The notes under the pieces: model-generated
The model's database searches: none
The model's input: only the letters and a program-made list of their open reading frames with translations
What the model was told of the DNA's origin: nothing
Shown here: positions 1 to 10,257 of the stretch, in pieces
Layout of the letters: every line of letters starts with the position of its first letter
Numbering within the stretch: position 1 is the stretch's first letter
Assembly: GCA_035297265.1 (NCBI GenBank)
Contig: DATGZH010000054.1
Location: forward strand, 1 to 32,969
From: DATGZH01 sp035297265
GTDB lineage: Bacteria > Actinomycetota > Acidimicrobiia > Acidimicrobiales > RAAP-2
Direction of reading: 5' to 3'
Length of the DNA stretch: 32,969 bases
Position numbers and translations under genes: made by a program

Positions 1-334
1 GGAGCGGAACTTCGCCCAACGTCGGCTTGACGATCTTTTCGATCGTCCGGCGGTGCTCGCGCAGCGTGGTCGGCGACAGGCCCTTCAGAACCGTGGCCTT
101 CTCCAGCCATCGGTCGAGGAGGGAGCCAAGGGTGGCTGAAGGGCTCGAGTGGTCGACTGCTGAGACCTCGGCCACGAGCTTGGACAGCTGATCGTCCGCC
201 GCCTTCGCATCCCCGGTGAAGTTCCGAGAGACATAGACCGGCTTGCCCGAGGCGGGCGAACGGCCGGCGTAGATCCTCAGCTGCCAGACCGTCGCCGTGC
301 CCCGTCCTCGCAGCTTGCGCCGAGAGCCCTTCAC
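1..334 (-). CDS. Tyrosine-type site-specific integrase, N-terminal part (runs off window)
   Basis: About 111 codons are visible, from a GTG at 334 leftward to the window edge. An in-frame TAA lies at 371-373, and GTG is the only usual start codon after it. The translation begins VKGSRRKLRGRGTATVWQLR, a basic beta-rich arm-binding (AP2-like) module with the typical 'WQLRIYAGRSPASGKPVYVSR' type strands. From about residue 65 a helical SAM-like core-binding domain follows (SATLGSLLDRWLEKA, then SPTTLREHRRTIEKIVKP). The catalytic domain with the R-H-R-Y residues would lie outside the window, so activity cannot be judged. GC content is near 60%, clearly below the neighbouring genes (above 70%), which fits acquired DNA. 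The gene starts 74 bases beyond the 3' end of a tRNA gene and points away from it, the usual layout of an element integrated into a tRNA 3' end. Family assignment is confident; phage versus conjugative element cannot be told. Confidence 0.82.
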   Translation of the reverse strand, partial: MKGSRRKLRGRGTATVWQLRIYAGRSPASGKPVYVSRNFTGDAKAADDQLSKLVAEVSAVDHSSPSATLGSLLDRWLEKATVLKGLSPTTLREHRRTIEKIVKPTLGEVPL

Positions 335-351
335 GATCGTGATCGTACCAA

Positions 352-372
352 ATATGGCTTGAGATATGGCTT
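352..372. repeat. 9-bp direct repeat between integrase and tRNA
   Basis: The sequence ATATGGCTT occurs at 352-360 and again at 364-372, separated by GAG (period 12). It sits in AT-rich DNA upstream of the integrase start and 37 bases from the tRNA CCA end. Closely spaced short direct repeats here are typical of integrase arm-type or excisionase sites, but no binding can be shown from sequence alone. Confidence 0.4.
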
Positions 373-408
373 ACATGAGAGGGCCATCTGCAGAAATACG
401 CTCTGAAC

Positions 409-484
409 TGGAGCCTGGGAGGAGATTTGAACTCCTGACCTGCGCATTACGAGTGCGCTGCTCTACCGACTGAGCTACCCAGGC
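409..484 (-). tRNA. tRNA-Thr (anticodon CGT)
   Basis: The minus strand folds into a full cloverleaf. The acceptor stem pairs GCCTGGG (484-478) with CCCAGGC (419-413). The D arm is GCTC...GAGC. The anticodon stem GCGCA/TGCGC encloses loop CTCGTAA with anticodon CGT (reads ACG, threonine). The T arm AGGAG/CTCCT carries TTCAAAT. The discriminator is T at 412, and CCA is encoded at 411-409. There is no intron. The 3' end faces the integrase gene, so this tRNA is the likely integration target, and its 3' end may be supplied by the element. Confidence 0.95.
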
Positions 485-732
485 GATCGCGGCAGGCAAA
501 GCCACGCTCGGCCGACGAGCCTACCGGCCCTCCGGATCGCCCCCGGATGCCGGACCCGCTCCGTTGCCGTGCACCCGCGATGGGTGTCGGGCCATCCCCC
601 AGGCCGTAATAGGGGGAAGGCCGGGTAGGCGTCCGACCGCTCGTGGTTCATCGTGATGGGCATGGCCACCAGGTCGTGCCGGACGCCCGGCGGGCGGGCT
701 GCCCGCTGGCGTTGCAGCCTGGGCCGTAACCT

Positions 733-1893
733 TTGGCCAGTGGAGCGGAGCGTCCTGGCGGGCATATCAGCCTTCCGCTGGCTTGCTGGGTGTGGATGGC
801 GATGGTCCTCGTGGTGGACCGTCACCTTCTCGTCCGGCCGTGGCTGGCCTACGGGTTGGTGGCCCTCGCCCTGGTGGTGACGGTGGTCCTCACCGTCGAG
901 CTCCGCGCCGATGCGGCGAAGCTGCTGCAGCCCCCGGCCGTCGTGGGCGAGCTGGTCGTGGCCTGCGCCGTGTTCGTGCTGGGCGGCCTGGCCTACGAGT
1001 CGGGCGGGGGCTTCGCCAGCTCCCAGTCGCTCGGCGTGGCCTGGCCGGTGGCCTCGGTCCTCACTGCCGCGGTCGCCTGGGGACCGCTCGCAGGGCTCCT
1101 GAGCGGCGTGCTCGTCGGACTCGCCCGCGTCGGGGGGGCGGTGCTGAACGGGGTGGCCCTCGCCTTCGACAGCCACGACGCCGTGGCCCTCCTCACGCCG
1201 CTCGTCATCTTCGCCATCGCCGGCGGCACCCTCGGCTACCTCGCCCGCCTCCTCCGGCGGGCCGAGTCCGACGTCGCCGCGGCCAAGGCCCGTGAGGAGG
1301 TGGCCCGGACCCTCCACGACGGGGTCCTCCAGACCCTGGCCCTCGTCGAACGGCGCACCGACGATCCCGACCTGGCCCGGTTGGCCCGGGAGCAGGAGCT
1401 CGACCTCCGGGCCTTCCTCGCCGGCCCGCCCGCCGGGACGCGGCGCGGCGCCGCCCAGCCGGTGAACGGCCGGGGGGCGCCGGGGGACCTCCTGTCCCAG
1501 CTGCGCTCGGCCGGCGCCACCTACGAGCGGGCCTACGGGGGCCGGGTGGACCTCGTCCTCGCCGACGACCTCCCGGCCCTCGACCCCGCGGTGGCCCGGG
1601 CCCTCGCCGGAGCGGTGAGCGAGGCCCTCACCAACGCCGGCAAGCACGGGGGCGCCGACCGGGTCACCGTGTTCGTAGAGCCCGACGGGCACGAGCGCCC
1701 GCGCCGCCCCGGTCGGCGGGCCGGTCACGTCTTCTGCTCGGTGAAGGACGACGGGCGCGGCTTCGACCCGGCCGCGGTGGCCGAGGGGATGGGGCTCTCC
1801 CGCTCGGTGCGCGGCCGCATCGAGGAAGTCGGGGGACGGGTCGAGCTCGTGGCCCGGGAGGGCGCCGGCACGGAGGTGCGGCTGTGGGTGTGA
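733..1893 (+). CDS. Sensor histidine kinase, HisKA_3/NarL-type, membrane-bound
   Basis: 386 residues. The first 170 residues hold about five hydrophobic segments (12-28, 38-55, 72-88, 104-130, 152-172), so the sensor part is almost all membrane. The dimerisation helix follows with the phosphoacceptor H195 in ARTLHDGVLQTLALVERR, typical of the HisKA_3 family. The HATPase domain shows the N box (EALTNAGKHGG, N301), DDGRGF (339-344) and a final glycine-rich EGAGTEVRLWV. The domain order resembles MacS-type actinobacterial kinases, but the signal is unknown. The start is uncertain: TTG at 733 keeps the first membrane helix whole, whereas GTG 790 and ATG 796/802 would cut into it, and none has a good Shine-Dalgarno sequence. 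The stop overlaps the downstream regulator by 10 bases, so the two form one operon. The 248 bases upstream (485-732) show nothing recognisable. Confidence 0.85.
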   Translation: MASGAERPGGHISLPLACWVWMAMVLVVDRHLLVRPWLAYGLVALALVVTVVLTVELRADAAKLLQPPAVVGELVVACAVFVLGGLAYESGGGFASSQSLGVAWPVASVLTAAVAWGPLAGLLSGVLVGLARVGGAVLNGVALAFDSHDAVALLTPLVIFAIAGGTLGYLARLLRRAESDVAAAKAREEVARTLHDGVLQTLALVERRTDDPDLARLAREQELDLRAFLAGPPAGTRRGAAQPVNGRGAPGDLLSQLRSAGATYERAYGGRVDLVLADDLPALDPAVARALAGAVSEALTNAGKHGGADRVTVFVEPDGHERPRRPGRRAGHVFCSVKDDGRGFDPAAVAEGMGLSRSVRGRIEEVGGRVELVAREGAGTEVRLWV

Positions 1894-2507
1894 TCCGCGT
1901 GGTCCTCGCCGACGACCACCCCATCTGGCGGACCGGCGTGCGCACCGATCTCGGCGACGACTTCGACGTGGTCGGGGAGGCCGGGGACGTCGACGAGGCG
2001 GTGGCCCTCGTGAAGGCGGAGCGGCCGGACCTCGTCGTCTGCGACCTGCACATGCCGGGCGGCGGCGGGCTGGCCGTCGTGCGGGCATGCAGCGGAGAGA
2101 CCCGGATCGTGATGCTCACCGTCTCGGAGGCCGAGCGTGACCTCCTCGACGCGGTGGCCGCCGGCGCCGTGGGCTACCTCGTGAAGTCCACCCCCCCGGA
2201 CGAGCTGCGCGTTGCGCTCCTGCGGGCCGGCGGCGGCGAACCGGTCTTCTCCCCCGCGCTGGCCGGGCTCGTGCTCGGTGAGTTCCGACGCCTCTCGCGC
2301 TCGTCCGGCGACGTCCAGGGCCTGACCGAGCGGGAGCGGGAGGTGCTGCAGCTGGTGGCCCGGGGTCACACCTACAAGGAGATCGGCGAGCAGCTCTTCA
2401 TCTCGGAGAAGACCGTCGAGAACCACGTCCGCAACATCTTGGGCAAGCTCCACCTCAGCCGGAAGAACGAGCTGATCCGCTACGCCCTCGAGCATGGGAT
2501 CGAGTGA
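1884..2507 (+). CDS. NarL/LuxR-family response regulator, partner of the upstream kinase
   Basis: 207 residues. The receiver domain has the acidic pair D10-D11, phosphoacceptor D54 (CDLHMPGGGG), T79 and K101 (GYLVKS), so the phosphorylation pocket is complete. After a short linker, a LuxR-type helix-turn-helix spans about 140-205 (LTEREREVLQLVARGHTYKEIGEQL, then ISEKTVENHVRNIL). The GTG at 1884 is preferred because GGAGG at 1872-1876 lies 7 bases ahead; GTG 1890 overlaps the kinase stop but would be 13 bases from it. Overlap with the kinase gene indicates translational coupling. It presumably binds DNA as a dimer when phosphorylated by the kinase; targets are unknown. Confidence 0.92.
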   Translation: MGVIRVVLADDHPIWRTGVRTDLGDDFDVVGEAGDVDEAVALVKAERPDLVVCDLHMPGGGGLAVVRACSGETRIVMLTVSEAERDLLDAVAAGAVGYLVKSTPPDELRVALLRAGGGEPVFSPALAGLVLGEFRRLSRSSGDVQGLTEREREVLQLVARGHTYKEIGEQLFISEKTVENHVRNILGKLHLSRKNELIRYALEHGIE

Positions 2508-2728
2508 ACCCGACCACCCCGGGAGTGTCGGCTCGCCCGCCCCAAGGTCCTGTCCCGCACGACGGGACCCACGTGTCCGTCCGGGAGTCGGCGGTCTTCT
2601 GCTCGTCGGACGTGCTCGTGGTCTCGGGCGCGCCGGGCGCGGCCGCTGGGGACTGCTACGTCGTCCCCGCCGGAGCCAGGTTCGGCACGTTCGCGCTGGC
2701 CGTGAACTTCGTGGTCTTCGCCCTCTGA
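2504..2728 (+). CDS. Small hypothetical protein
   Basis: A 74-codon frame begins with a GTG that overlaps the response regulator stop (GTGA) and ends 49 bases before the convergent holB stop. Third codon positions are GC-rich as in real genes of this genome. The protein has no recognisable domain; its end is hydrophobic (FGTFALAVNFVVFAL) and it has two cysteines (CSSD and DCYVV). The coupled start favours a real gene, but a chance frame in high-GC DNA is possible. Confidence 0.35.
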   Translation: MNPTTPGVSARPPQGPVPHDGTHVSVRESAVFCSSDVLVVSGAPGAAAGDCYVVPAGARFGTFALAVNFVVFAL

Positions 2729-2777
2729 CCTGTCGGGCAGACGCCGCCAGGCCGTGCGACGGGCGAGCGCCCGGTGC

Positions 2778-3923
2778 TCAGACGCCGAGAGCAGAGAGCC
2801 GGACGAGGAGCGCCTCGAGGAGGAGGGTCTCGTTCGGGTTGTGCTCGAGCGACGCCGCGGCCTCCGTGAGCAACCCGATGGCCGCCTCGTAGCCGCGGGC
2901 CTCGAACGGGCTCTGGCCGTTGCCGGCCCGCAGGGCGTCGGTCATGCGGTCGCGATAGGCGCGGGCCAGCACGCCCAGCCCGGCCCGCAGCTCGTCGGTG
3001 CGCCACCGGCGCTCCTCGCGGTGCTGGTGGTCGGTGATCTCCCGCTTGCCGGGGATGGTCTTGTTGCCGAGCGACTCGGCCTCGTCGGCGAGGCGGGCCA
3101 GCTCGTCGGCGTGCTCACCCCGCAGCGGCTCGAGCGCGCCGTCGATGGACTGGAGGAGGGCCCGGGCCAGCTCGCCCGCCACCGCGCCCGTGCCGTCGAG
3201 GCGGGCGGGGACCGACCGCCACAGCTCGAGGCGGGCGACGTAGGAGGCGTCCTCGGCCAGGAGGCGGGCCCGGTCGAGGTCGCCACCGGCCCCCTCGGCC
3301 ACGAGCGCGGCGCGCGACGGCTCGAGCCCCCGGGCCACGAGCCAGTCCACGAGGGCGGCCTGGGGCACCGGCGGGAAGGCCACCTCGACGCAGCGGCTGG
3401 CCACCGTGACGAGCTCGGGGGGCAGGTCGTCGGCCAGGAGCACGAAGACCGTGGAGGGCGGGGGCTCCTCCACCGTCTTGAGCAGGGCCGGCGCCGAGCG
3501 CACGGCCAGGTGGACGTCGGTCACGACGAGGACCTGGCGGGCCGCCTCGAAGGGCCGCCGCTGGGCCAGGCCCACCAGGCGCCGGGCCTCGTCCACCCCG
3601 AGCTGGGCCCCGGTGCGCTCGACGAGCACGCAGTCGGGGTGCGTGCCGGCGAGGGCCCGCTGGCAGGTCGAGCAGGTCCCACATCCACCGGCCGGGCAGA
3701 GGAGCGCGGCGGCGAAGCCCCGGGTGGCCGCCCGGGCCCCCGAGCCCGGCGCGCCGAGGAAGAGGTAGGCGTGCACCGGGTGACGGGCCGCCGCCCGGAG
3801 GGCGGCCACCGCGGCCGGCTGGCCGACCACGTCGGCGAAGAGCGCGGCCACCGGAGGGGCGTCGTCGGGGAGGGCGCCGTCGGAGACGGCGCGGTCGCGC
3901 TCGGCCTCGGCCCGGAGGGTCAC
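2778..3923 (-). CDS. holB: DNA polymerase III delta-prime subunit
   Basis: 381 residues, an AAA+ clamp-loader subunit acting with gamma/tau and delta to load the beta clamp. The N-terminal region reads FADVVGQPAAVAALRAA followed by HAYLFLGAPGSGARA. The P-loop lacks the usual Lys-Thr, which is normal for delta-prime, a subunit that does not hydrolyse ATP. A zinc module CPAGGCGTCSTC gives four cysteines. SRC (in VASRCVEV) is the arginine-finger motif of the clade. The C-terminal 150 residues are helical (collar domain) and carry a charged stretch around NKTIPGKREITDHQHREERR, common in actinobacterial HolB. The GTG start overlaps the tmk stop (GTGA), so tmk and holB are translationally coupled. 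Confidence 0.92.
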   Translation of the reverse strand: MTLRAEAERDRAVSDGALPDDAPPVAALFADVVGQPAAVAALRAAARHPVHAYLFLGAPGSGARAATRGFAAALLCPAGGCGTCSTCQRALAGTHPDCVLVERTGAQLGVDEARRLVGLAQRRPFEAARQVLVVTDVHLAVRSAPALLKTVEEPPPSTVFVLLADDLPPELVTVASRCVEVAFPPVPQAALVDWLVARGLEPSRAALVAEGAGGDLDRARLLAEDASYVARLELWRSVPARLDGTGAVAGELARALLQSIDGALEPLRGEHADELARLADEAESLGNKTIPGKREITDHQHREERRWRTDELRAGLGVLARAYRDRMTDALRAGNGQSPFEARGYEAAIGLLTEAAASLEHNPNETLLLEALLVRLSALGV

Positions 3924-4558
3924 CGGTCCACCCTACGAGGCGTCGATGGCCAACCGAGTCGGTCGCGCACGGCTCGCTCGATCGCCGCGGCGACGGTCTC
4001 CTCGTCGGGGCGGCCGTCGACGACGACCCAGCGGTCGGCGTCGGCCTCGGCGAGGAAGCCCTTGCGCACCCGCTCGAAGAACGCCGGGTCGAGCCGCTCC
4101 AGCCGGTCGGGCCGGCCCGTCCCGAGGCGCTGGACGGCTTCGTCGACCGGCAGGTCCACGAGGACAGAGAGGTCGGGCCACCGGCCACCGGCCGCCCACC
4201 CGACGAGCGGCCGGAGGACGTCGGCCCCGAGCTGCCGACCCCAGCCCTGGTAGGCGAGCGTCGAGCCCGAGAACCGGTCGGTCACCACCCAGCGACCCTC
4301 GGCGAGGGCCGGACCGACCACCTCGTCGACGTGCTGGGCCCGGTCGGCCGCCATGAGGAGCGCCTCGGCCCGCGGCGAGGGTCCGCCGCCGTCGGGGTCG
4401 AGGAGGAGGGCCCGGAGGGACCGGCCGAGCTCGGTGGCGCCGGGTTCGAACGTCAAGAGCGCGCCGAGCCGCTGGGCCAGTCGGCGGGCCTGGGTGGTCT
4501 TGCCCGAGCCGTCGACGCCTTCGAGGGCGATCAGCCGGCCCGGCCGGGGCCCGGTCAC
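3920..4558 (-). CDS. tmk: Thymidylate kinase (dTMP kinase)
   Basis: 212 residues, the usual size. It phosphorylates dTMP to dTDP for DNA synthesis. The P-loop is EGVDGSGKTTQARRLAQRL near the N terminus. The DR motif and dTMP site are in TDRFSGSTLAYQGWGRQLG. DLSVLVDLPVDEAVQRL is the core strand, followed by a LID segment with arginines (GTGRPDRLERLDPAFFERVR). The start is GTG at 4558. It lies 31 bases downstream of topA and overlaps holB by four bases, giving a topA-tmk-holB transcription unit, an order shared with many actinobacteria. Confidence 0.95.
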   Translation of the reverse strand: MTGPRPGRLIALEGVDGSGKTTQARRLAQRLGALLTFEPGATELGRSLRALLLDPDGGGPSPRAEALLMAADRAQHVDEVVGPALAEGRWVVTDRFSGSTLAYQGWGRQLGADVLRPLVGWAAGGRWPDLSVLVDLPVDEAVQRLGTGRPDRLERLDPAFFERVRKGFLAEADADRWVVVDGRPDEETVAAAIERAVRDRLGWPSTPRRVDR

Positions 4559-4589
4559 GACCGGGCGGGTCGGGGGGCGGCGACCGGGG

Positions 4590-7508
4590 TCACTCGTCCC
4601 CGTCGCCCTCGCCGTCGCTCGGGGACGTCGCCGCCACCTCGGCGGCGACCGTCGCCGTCGCGGCCTTCCTCGGCGCGCTCGCCTTCTTGGCCCCGGTCCT
4701 CGCGGTGGCGGTCTTCTTCGTCGCGGCCTTCTTCTTGGCCGGCGCCTTCTTGGCCGCCGCCTTCTTCTTCGCCGGTCGGCGCCGGGTCGACGGACCGGCG
4801 GCCCGCCGCTCGGCCAGGAGCTCGGCGGCCCGCTCGGCCGTGATCGTCCAGGTGTCGTCGCCCTGCCGGAGCGAGGCGTTGGTCGTGCCGTCGGTCACGT
4901 AGGGGCCGTAGCGGCCGTCGCGCACCACCATGGCCAGCCCGGTGTCGGGGTCGGCCCCGAGCTCGCGGAGCGGACCGGCCGGGGCCCGGCCGCGCCGGGT
5001 CTTCGGCTGGGTGAACACCTCGCGGGCCTCGTCCAGGGTGATCGTGAGGAGCTGTTCCTCGCCGGTGATGCTCCGGGTGTCGGTGCCCCGCTTCAGGTAG
5101 GGGCCGAACTTCCCGTTCAGGGCCACGACCTCCTCCCCGGTCTCGGGGTCCTGGCCGAGGCTGCGGGGGATCGTGAGCAGCTCGAGCGCCTGGTCGAGCG
5201 TGAGCGTCTCGAGCGACATCGTGGCGAAGAGCGAGGACGTCTTGGGCTTGCCACTCCCCTCGCTGCTCTCGCCGAGCTGGACGTAGGGGCCGAAGCGGCC
5301 CGAGCGGACGAGGACGGCCAGGCCGGTCTCGGGGTCCTGGCCGAGCACCCGGTCGCCCGACGGCGCGGTGAGCAGCTCGTCGGCCCGCTCGATCGTGAGC
5401 TCGTCGGGCGCCAGGTCCTCGGGGAGGGAGGCCCGCTCCTCGCCCCGCTGGAGGTAGGGGCCGTACTTGCCCACCCGCACGACGATGTCGCGCCCTTCGC
5501 GGTCCGGCCCGAGCGGGATCGAGTTGATCTCCCGGGCGTCGATCTCGCCGAGGTGCAGGGCCACGGCGCCCTTCAGGCCGATCCGACCGGTCTCGCCGGC
5601 CACCGCCGAGGCGCCGTTGCCGTTGCCCTTCGCCGCACCGTTGCCGTTGCCGCGGCCGTTCGCTCCGGCGTCGTCGTGCCCGTCGGCCGTACTCCCGCCG
5701 GGCACCGCACCCTCGCCGAAGTAGAAGCGGGTCAGCCAGGGGAGGGCCTCCTCCCGGCCGCTGGCGATCTCGTCGAGGTCGTCCTCCATCGCCGCCGTGA
5801 AGCCGTAGTCGACGAGGTCGCCGAAGTACCGCTCGAGCAGCGTGACGACGGCGAAGGCCGTCCAGCTCGGCACGAGGGCCGTGCCCTTCTTCCACACGTA
5901 GCCCCGGTCGAGGATCGTGGCGATGACGCTCGCGTACGTCGACGGCCGCCCGACGCCCAGCTCCTCCATGGCCTTCACGAGCGAGGCCTCGGTGTAGCGG
6001 GCCGGCGGCTGGGTGCTGTGCGAGCCGGGCTCCAGGCCGAGGGCCGGGACCACGTCGCCCTCGACGAGGGCCGGCAGCACGACCTCGCGCTCGGCCAGCT
6101 CGGCCTCGGGGTCGTCCTCGCCCTCCACGTAGGCCCGGAGGAACCCGGGGAAGCTGATCACCCGGCCGTTGGCCACGAACTCCGCCTCGGCGCCGCCGAG
6201 GACCGTGGCGCCCTCGGGCATCGTCCCGACCAGCCGCACCTGGGCGCTCGTGCCGCGGGCGTCGGGCATCTGTGAGGCGAGCGTGCGCATCCAGATGAGC
6301 TCGTAGAGCCGGAGCTCGTCGCCCGACAACCCCTGGCGGGCCTGGTCGGGCGCGCGGAAGACCTCGCCGGCGGGGCGGATGGCCTCGTGGGCCTCCTGGG
6401 CGTTCTTCACCTTGCGCTCGTAGCGCCGCGGCTGGTCGGTCACGTACTCGGGGCCGTAGAGCGCGGCCGCCTGGGAGCGCGCCGCTTGGAGGGCCTCGTC
6501 GGAGAGGGCAGTCGAGTCCGTGCGCATGTAGGTGATCCAGCCCTGCTCGTAGAGGCGCTGGGCCACCTGCATGGCCCGCTGGGCGCTGAAGCGGAGCTTG
6601 CGCCCGGCCTCCTGCTGGAGGGTGGAGGTCATGAACGGCGCGGCCGGCGAGCGCTTGAACGGCTTCTCGGTGACCGAGCGCACCGTGAACGTCCGGCCGG
6701 CGAGGCCCTCGGCCAGCGCCTGCGCCTCGGCCTCCCCGAGCACCCGGTTGGGGCCGGCGGTGAGCTCACCGGTGCTGTCGAAGTCGCGCCCGGTGGCGAG
6801 GGAGGTCCCGTCGACCGCCACGAGCGTGGCCCCGAAGCTGTCGGGGCCGCCGGTCGGCTCGTCGCGGGCCGGCGCGCCGAGGGTGGCCTCGACGCCCCAC
6901 CAGGTGGCCGCCCGGAAGCGCATCCTCGCCCGCTCCCGCTCGACCACCATGCGGGTGGCCACGCTCTGCACCCGGCCGGCGGAGAGCCGGGGCATGACCT
7001 TCTTCCAGAGGACCGGCGAGACCTCGTAGCCGTAGAGACGGTCGAGGATGCGCCTCGCCTCCTGGGCGTCGACGAGGCGGCGGTCGAGCTCGCGCCACTC
7101 CTCCACCGCTCGCTGGATGGCGGCCGGGGTGATCTCGTGGAACACCATGCGCTTCACCGGTACCTGCGGGGCGAGCACCTCGGAGAGGTGCCAGGCGATC
7201 GACTCGCCCTCCCGGTCCTCGTCCGTCGCCAGGTAGAGCTCGTCGGCGTCCTTCAGCTGACGCTTGAGGTTGGCCACCACCGACTTCTTGTCCGGCGAGA
7301 CGACGTAGAGCGGCTTGAAGCCGTTGTCCACGTCGACCCCGAGGCGGGCCCACCCCTCGCCCTTGTAGGCGGCCGGCACCTCGTCGGCGCCGCGGGGGAG
7401 GTCCCGGATGTGGCCGACGGAGGACTCGACCACGAAGTCGGGCCCGAGCATCGAGCTGATGGTGCGGGCCTTGGCCGGGGACTCCACGATGACGAGGGCC
7501 TTACCCAC
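4590..7508 (-). CDS. topA: DNA topoisomerase I (type IA)
   Basis: 972 residues. It relaxes negative supercoils through a transient 5'-phosphotyrosine link. The Toprim domain is at the N terminus (ALVIVESPAKARTISSML, E9; acidic motif TDEDREGES at 95-103). The catalytic Tyr is Y327 in GWITYMRTDST. The central topo domain ends near residue 600. A Gly/Asn-rich insertion (601-640) then precedes several Topo_C-type repeats, each with a GxYGPY-like core (GKYGPYL, GRFGPYV, GKFGPYL, GRYGPYV). The tail from about 905 is a Lys/Ala-rich stretch, as in mycobacterial and Streptomyces enzymes, where such tails aid processivity. There is no C-terminal zinc finger. The GTG start at 7508 is preceded by GAGGTGG. 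The Gly/Asn insertion is the odd feature. Confidence 0.97.
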   Translation of the reverse strand: MGKALVIVESPAKARTISSMLGPDFVVESSVGHIRDLPRGADEVPAAYKGEGWARLGVDVDNGFKPLYVVSPDKKSVVANLKRQLKDADELYLATDEDREGESIAWHLSEVLAPQVPVKRMVFHEITPAAIQRAVEEWRELDRRLVDAQEARRILDRLYGYEVSPVLWKKVMPRLSAGRVQSVATRMVVERERARMRFRAATWWGVEATLGAPARDEPTGGPDSFGATLVAVDGTSLATGRDFDSTGELTAGPNRVLGEAEAQALAEGLAGRTFTVRSVTEKPFKRSPAAPFMTSTLQQEAGRKLRFSAQRAMQVAQRLYEQGWITYMRTDSTALSDEALQAARSQAAALYGPEYVTDQPRRYERKVKNAQEAHEAIRPAGEVFRAPDQARQGLSGDELRLYELIWMRTLASQMPDARGTSAQVRLVGTMPEGATVLGGAEAEFVANGRVISFPGFLRAYVEGEDDPEAELAEREVVLPALVEGDVVPALGLEPGSHSTQPPARYTEASLVKAMEELGVGRPSTYASVIATILDRGYVWKKGTALVPSWTAFAVVTLLERYFGDLVDYGFTAAMEDDLDEIASGREEALPWLTRFYFGEGAVPGGSTADGHDDAGANGRGNGNGAAKGNGNGASAVAGETGRIGLKGAVALHLGEIDAREINSIPLGPDREGRDIVVRVGKYGPYLQRGEERASLPEDLAPDELTIERADELLTAPSGDRVLGQDPETGLAVLVRSGRFGPYVQLGESSEGSGKPKTSSLFATMSLETLTLDQALELLTIPRSLGQDPETGEEVVALNGKFGPYLKRGTDTRSITGEEQLLTITLDEAREVFTQPKTRRGRAPAGPLRELGADPDTGLAMVVRDGRYGPYVTDGTTNASLRQGDDTWTITAERAAELLAERRAAGPSTRRRPAKKKAAAKKAPAKKKAATKKTATARTGAKKASAPRKAATATVAAEVAATSPSDGEGDGDE

Positions 7509-7659
7509 GGCGCCCCACCACCTCGCGGCAGCGGGCCGCCCCGGCGCGGCGCGGCCGGCTCCCGGCTGCTCGCTCCCCCTCGCTCCCTCTCGTGTTCACG
7601 GGTACCTCGGCCTCTTCGGTCGGTCCGGACGGTGTCCTTGGCCCCCGACGTGTGCCGAC

Positions 7660-7688
7660 AGGCTCACGGCCGGCCCGCAACCTGTCAA
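7660..7688 (-). promoter_or_regulatory. Candidate topA promoter
   Basis: On the minus strand a perfect TTGACA (7688-7683) is followed after 17 bases by GAGCCT (7665-7660), which keeps A2 and T6 of the -10 consensus. The predicted leader to the topA start would be about 145 bases. Found by eye only. Confidence 0.35.
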
Positions 7689-7733
7689 GAGCAGGGCGGC
7701 CTGAGCTGGGCTTTTCGGCGGGCGGCCCGGCCG

Positions 7734-10073
<2,340 letters not shown>

Positions 10074-10219
10074 CCCTGCTGGTCCCTTCCTCGTTCGTCC
10101 TCGCCCCGCGACCGGGGCGGCAGCGCGTTCACCCGGGGTCGCCGGACGGGTGTCGACGGGCCCGACGGAGGGTCGCTCCGGGCCGGGGAGGGCGCCATCT
10201 GCCCCGATGAGCCCGGGCG

Positions 10220-10249
10220 ACGATAGCGACTGGCCCCGCCCCCCGGCAA
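10220..10249 (-). promoter_or_regulatory. Candidate hppA promoter
   Basis: Minus strand: TTGCCG (10249-10244), an 18-base spacer, then TATCGT (10225-10220). It lies between the permease stop and the hppA start and predicts a leader of about 140 bases. No known riboswitch fold was recognised in that leader. Confidence 0.45.
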
Positions 10250-10257
10250 GGAAACCA

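Larger units (their letters stand above)
1..411. mobile_element. Terminal segment of a tRNA-integrated genomic island or prophage
   Basis: The segment between the window edge and the tRNA-Thr 3' end holds an integrase gene of lower GC, an AT-rich spacer with a 9-base direct repeat and no housekeeping gene. The attachment core is expected in the 3' half of the tRNA, so the real boundary may lie inside 412-450. The other end of the element and the second att copy are outside the window. Confidence 0.6.

Noticed and set aside
475..2088. A 537-codon frame on the minus strand opposite the kinase
   Set aside because: Pro/Arg-rich shadow overlapping the tRNA and the kinase; no motif and no start signal.
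2778..3923. Missing Lys in the HolB P-loop as a defect
   Set aside because: Delta-prime subunits normally have a degenerate P-loop and do not hydrolyse ATP, so this is not unusual.
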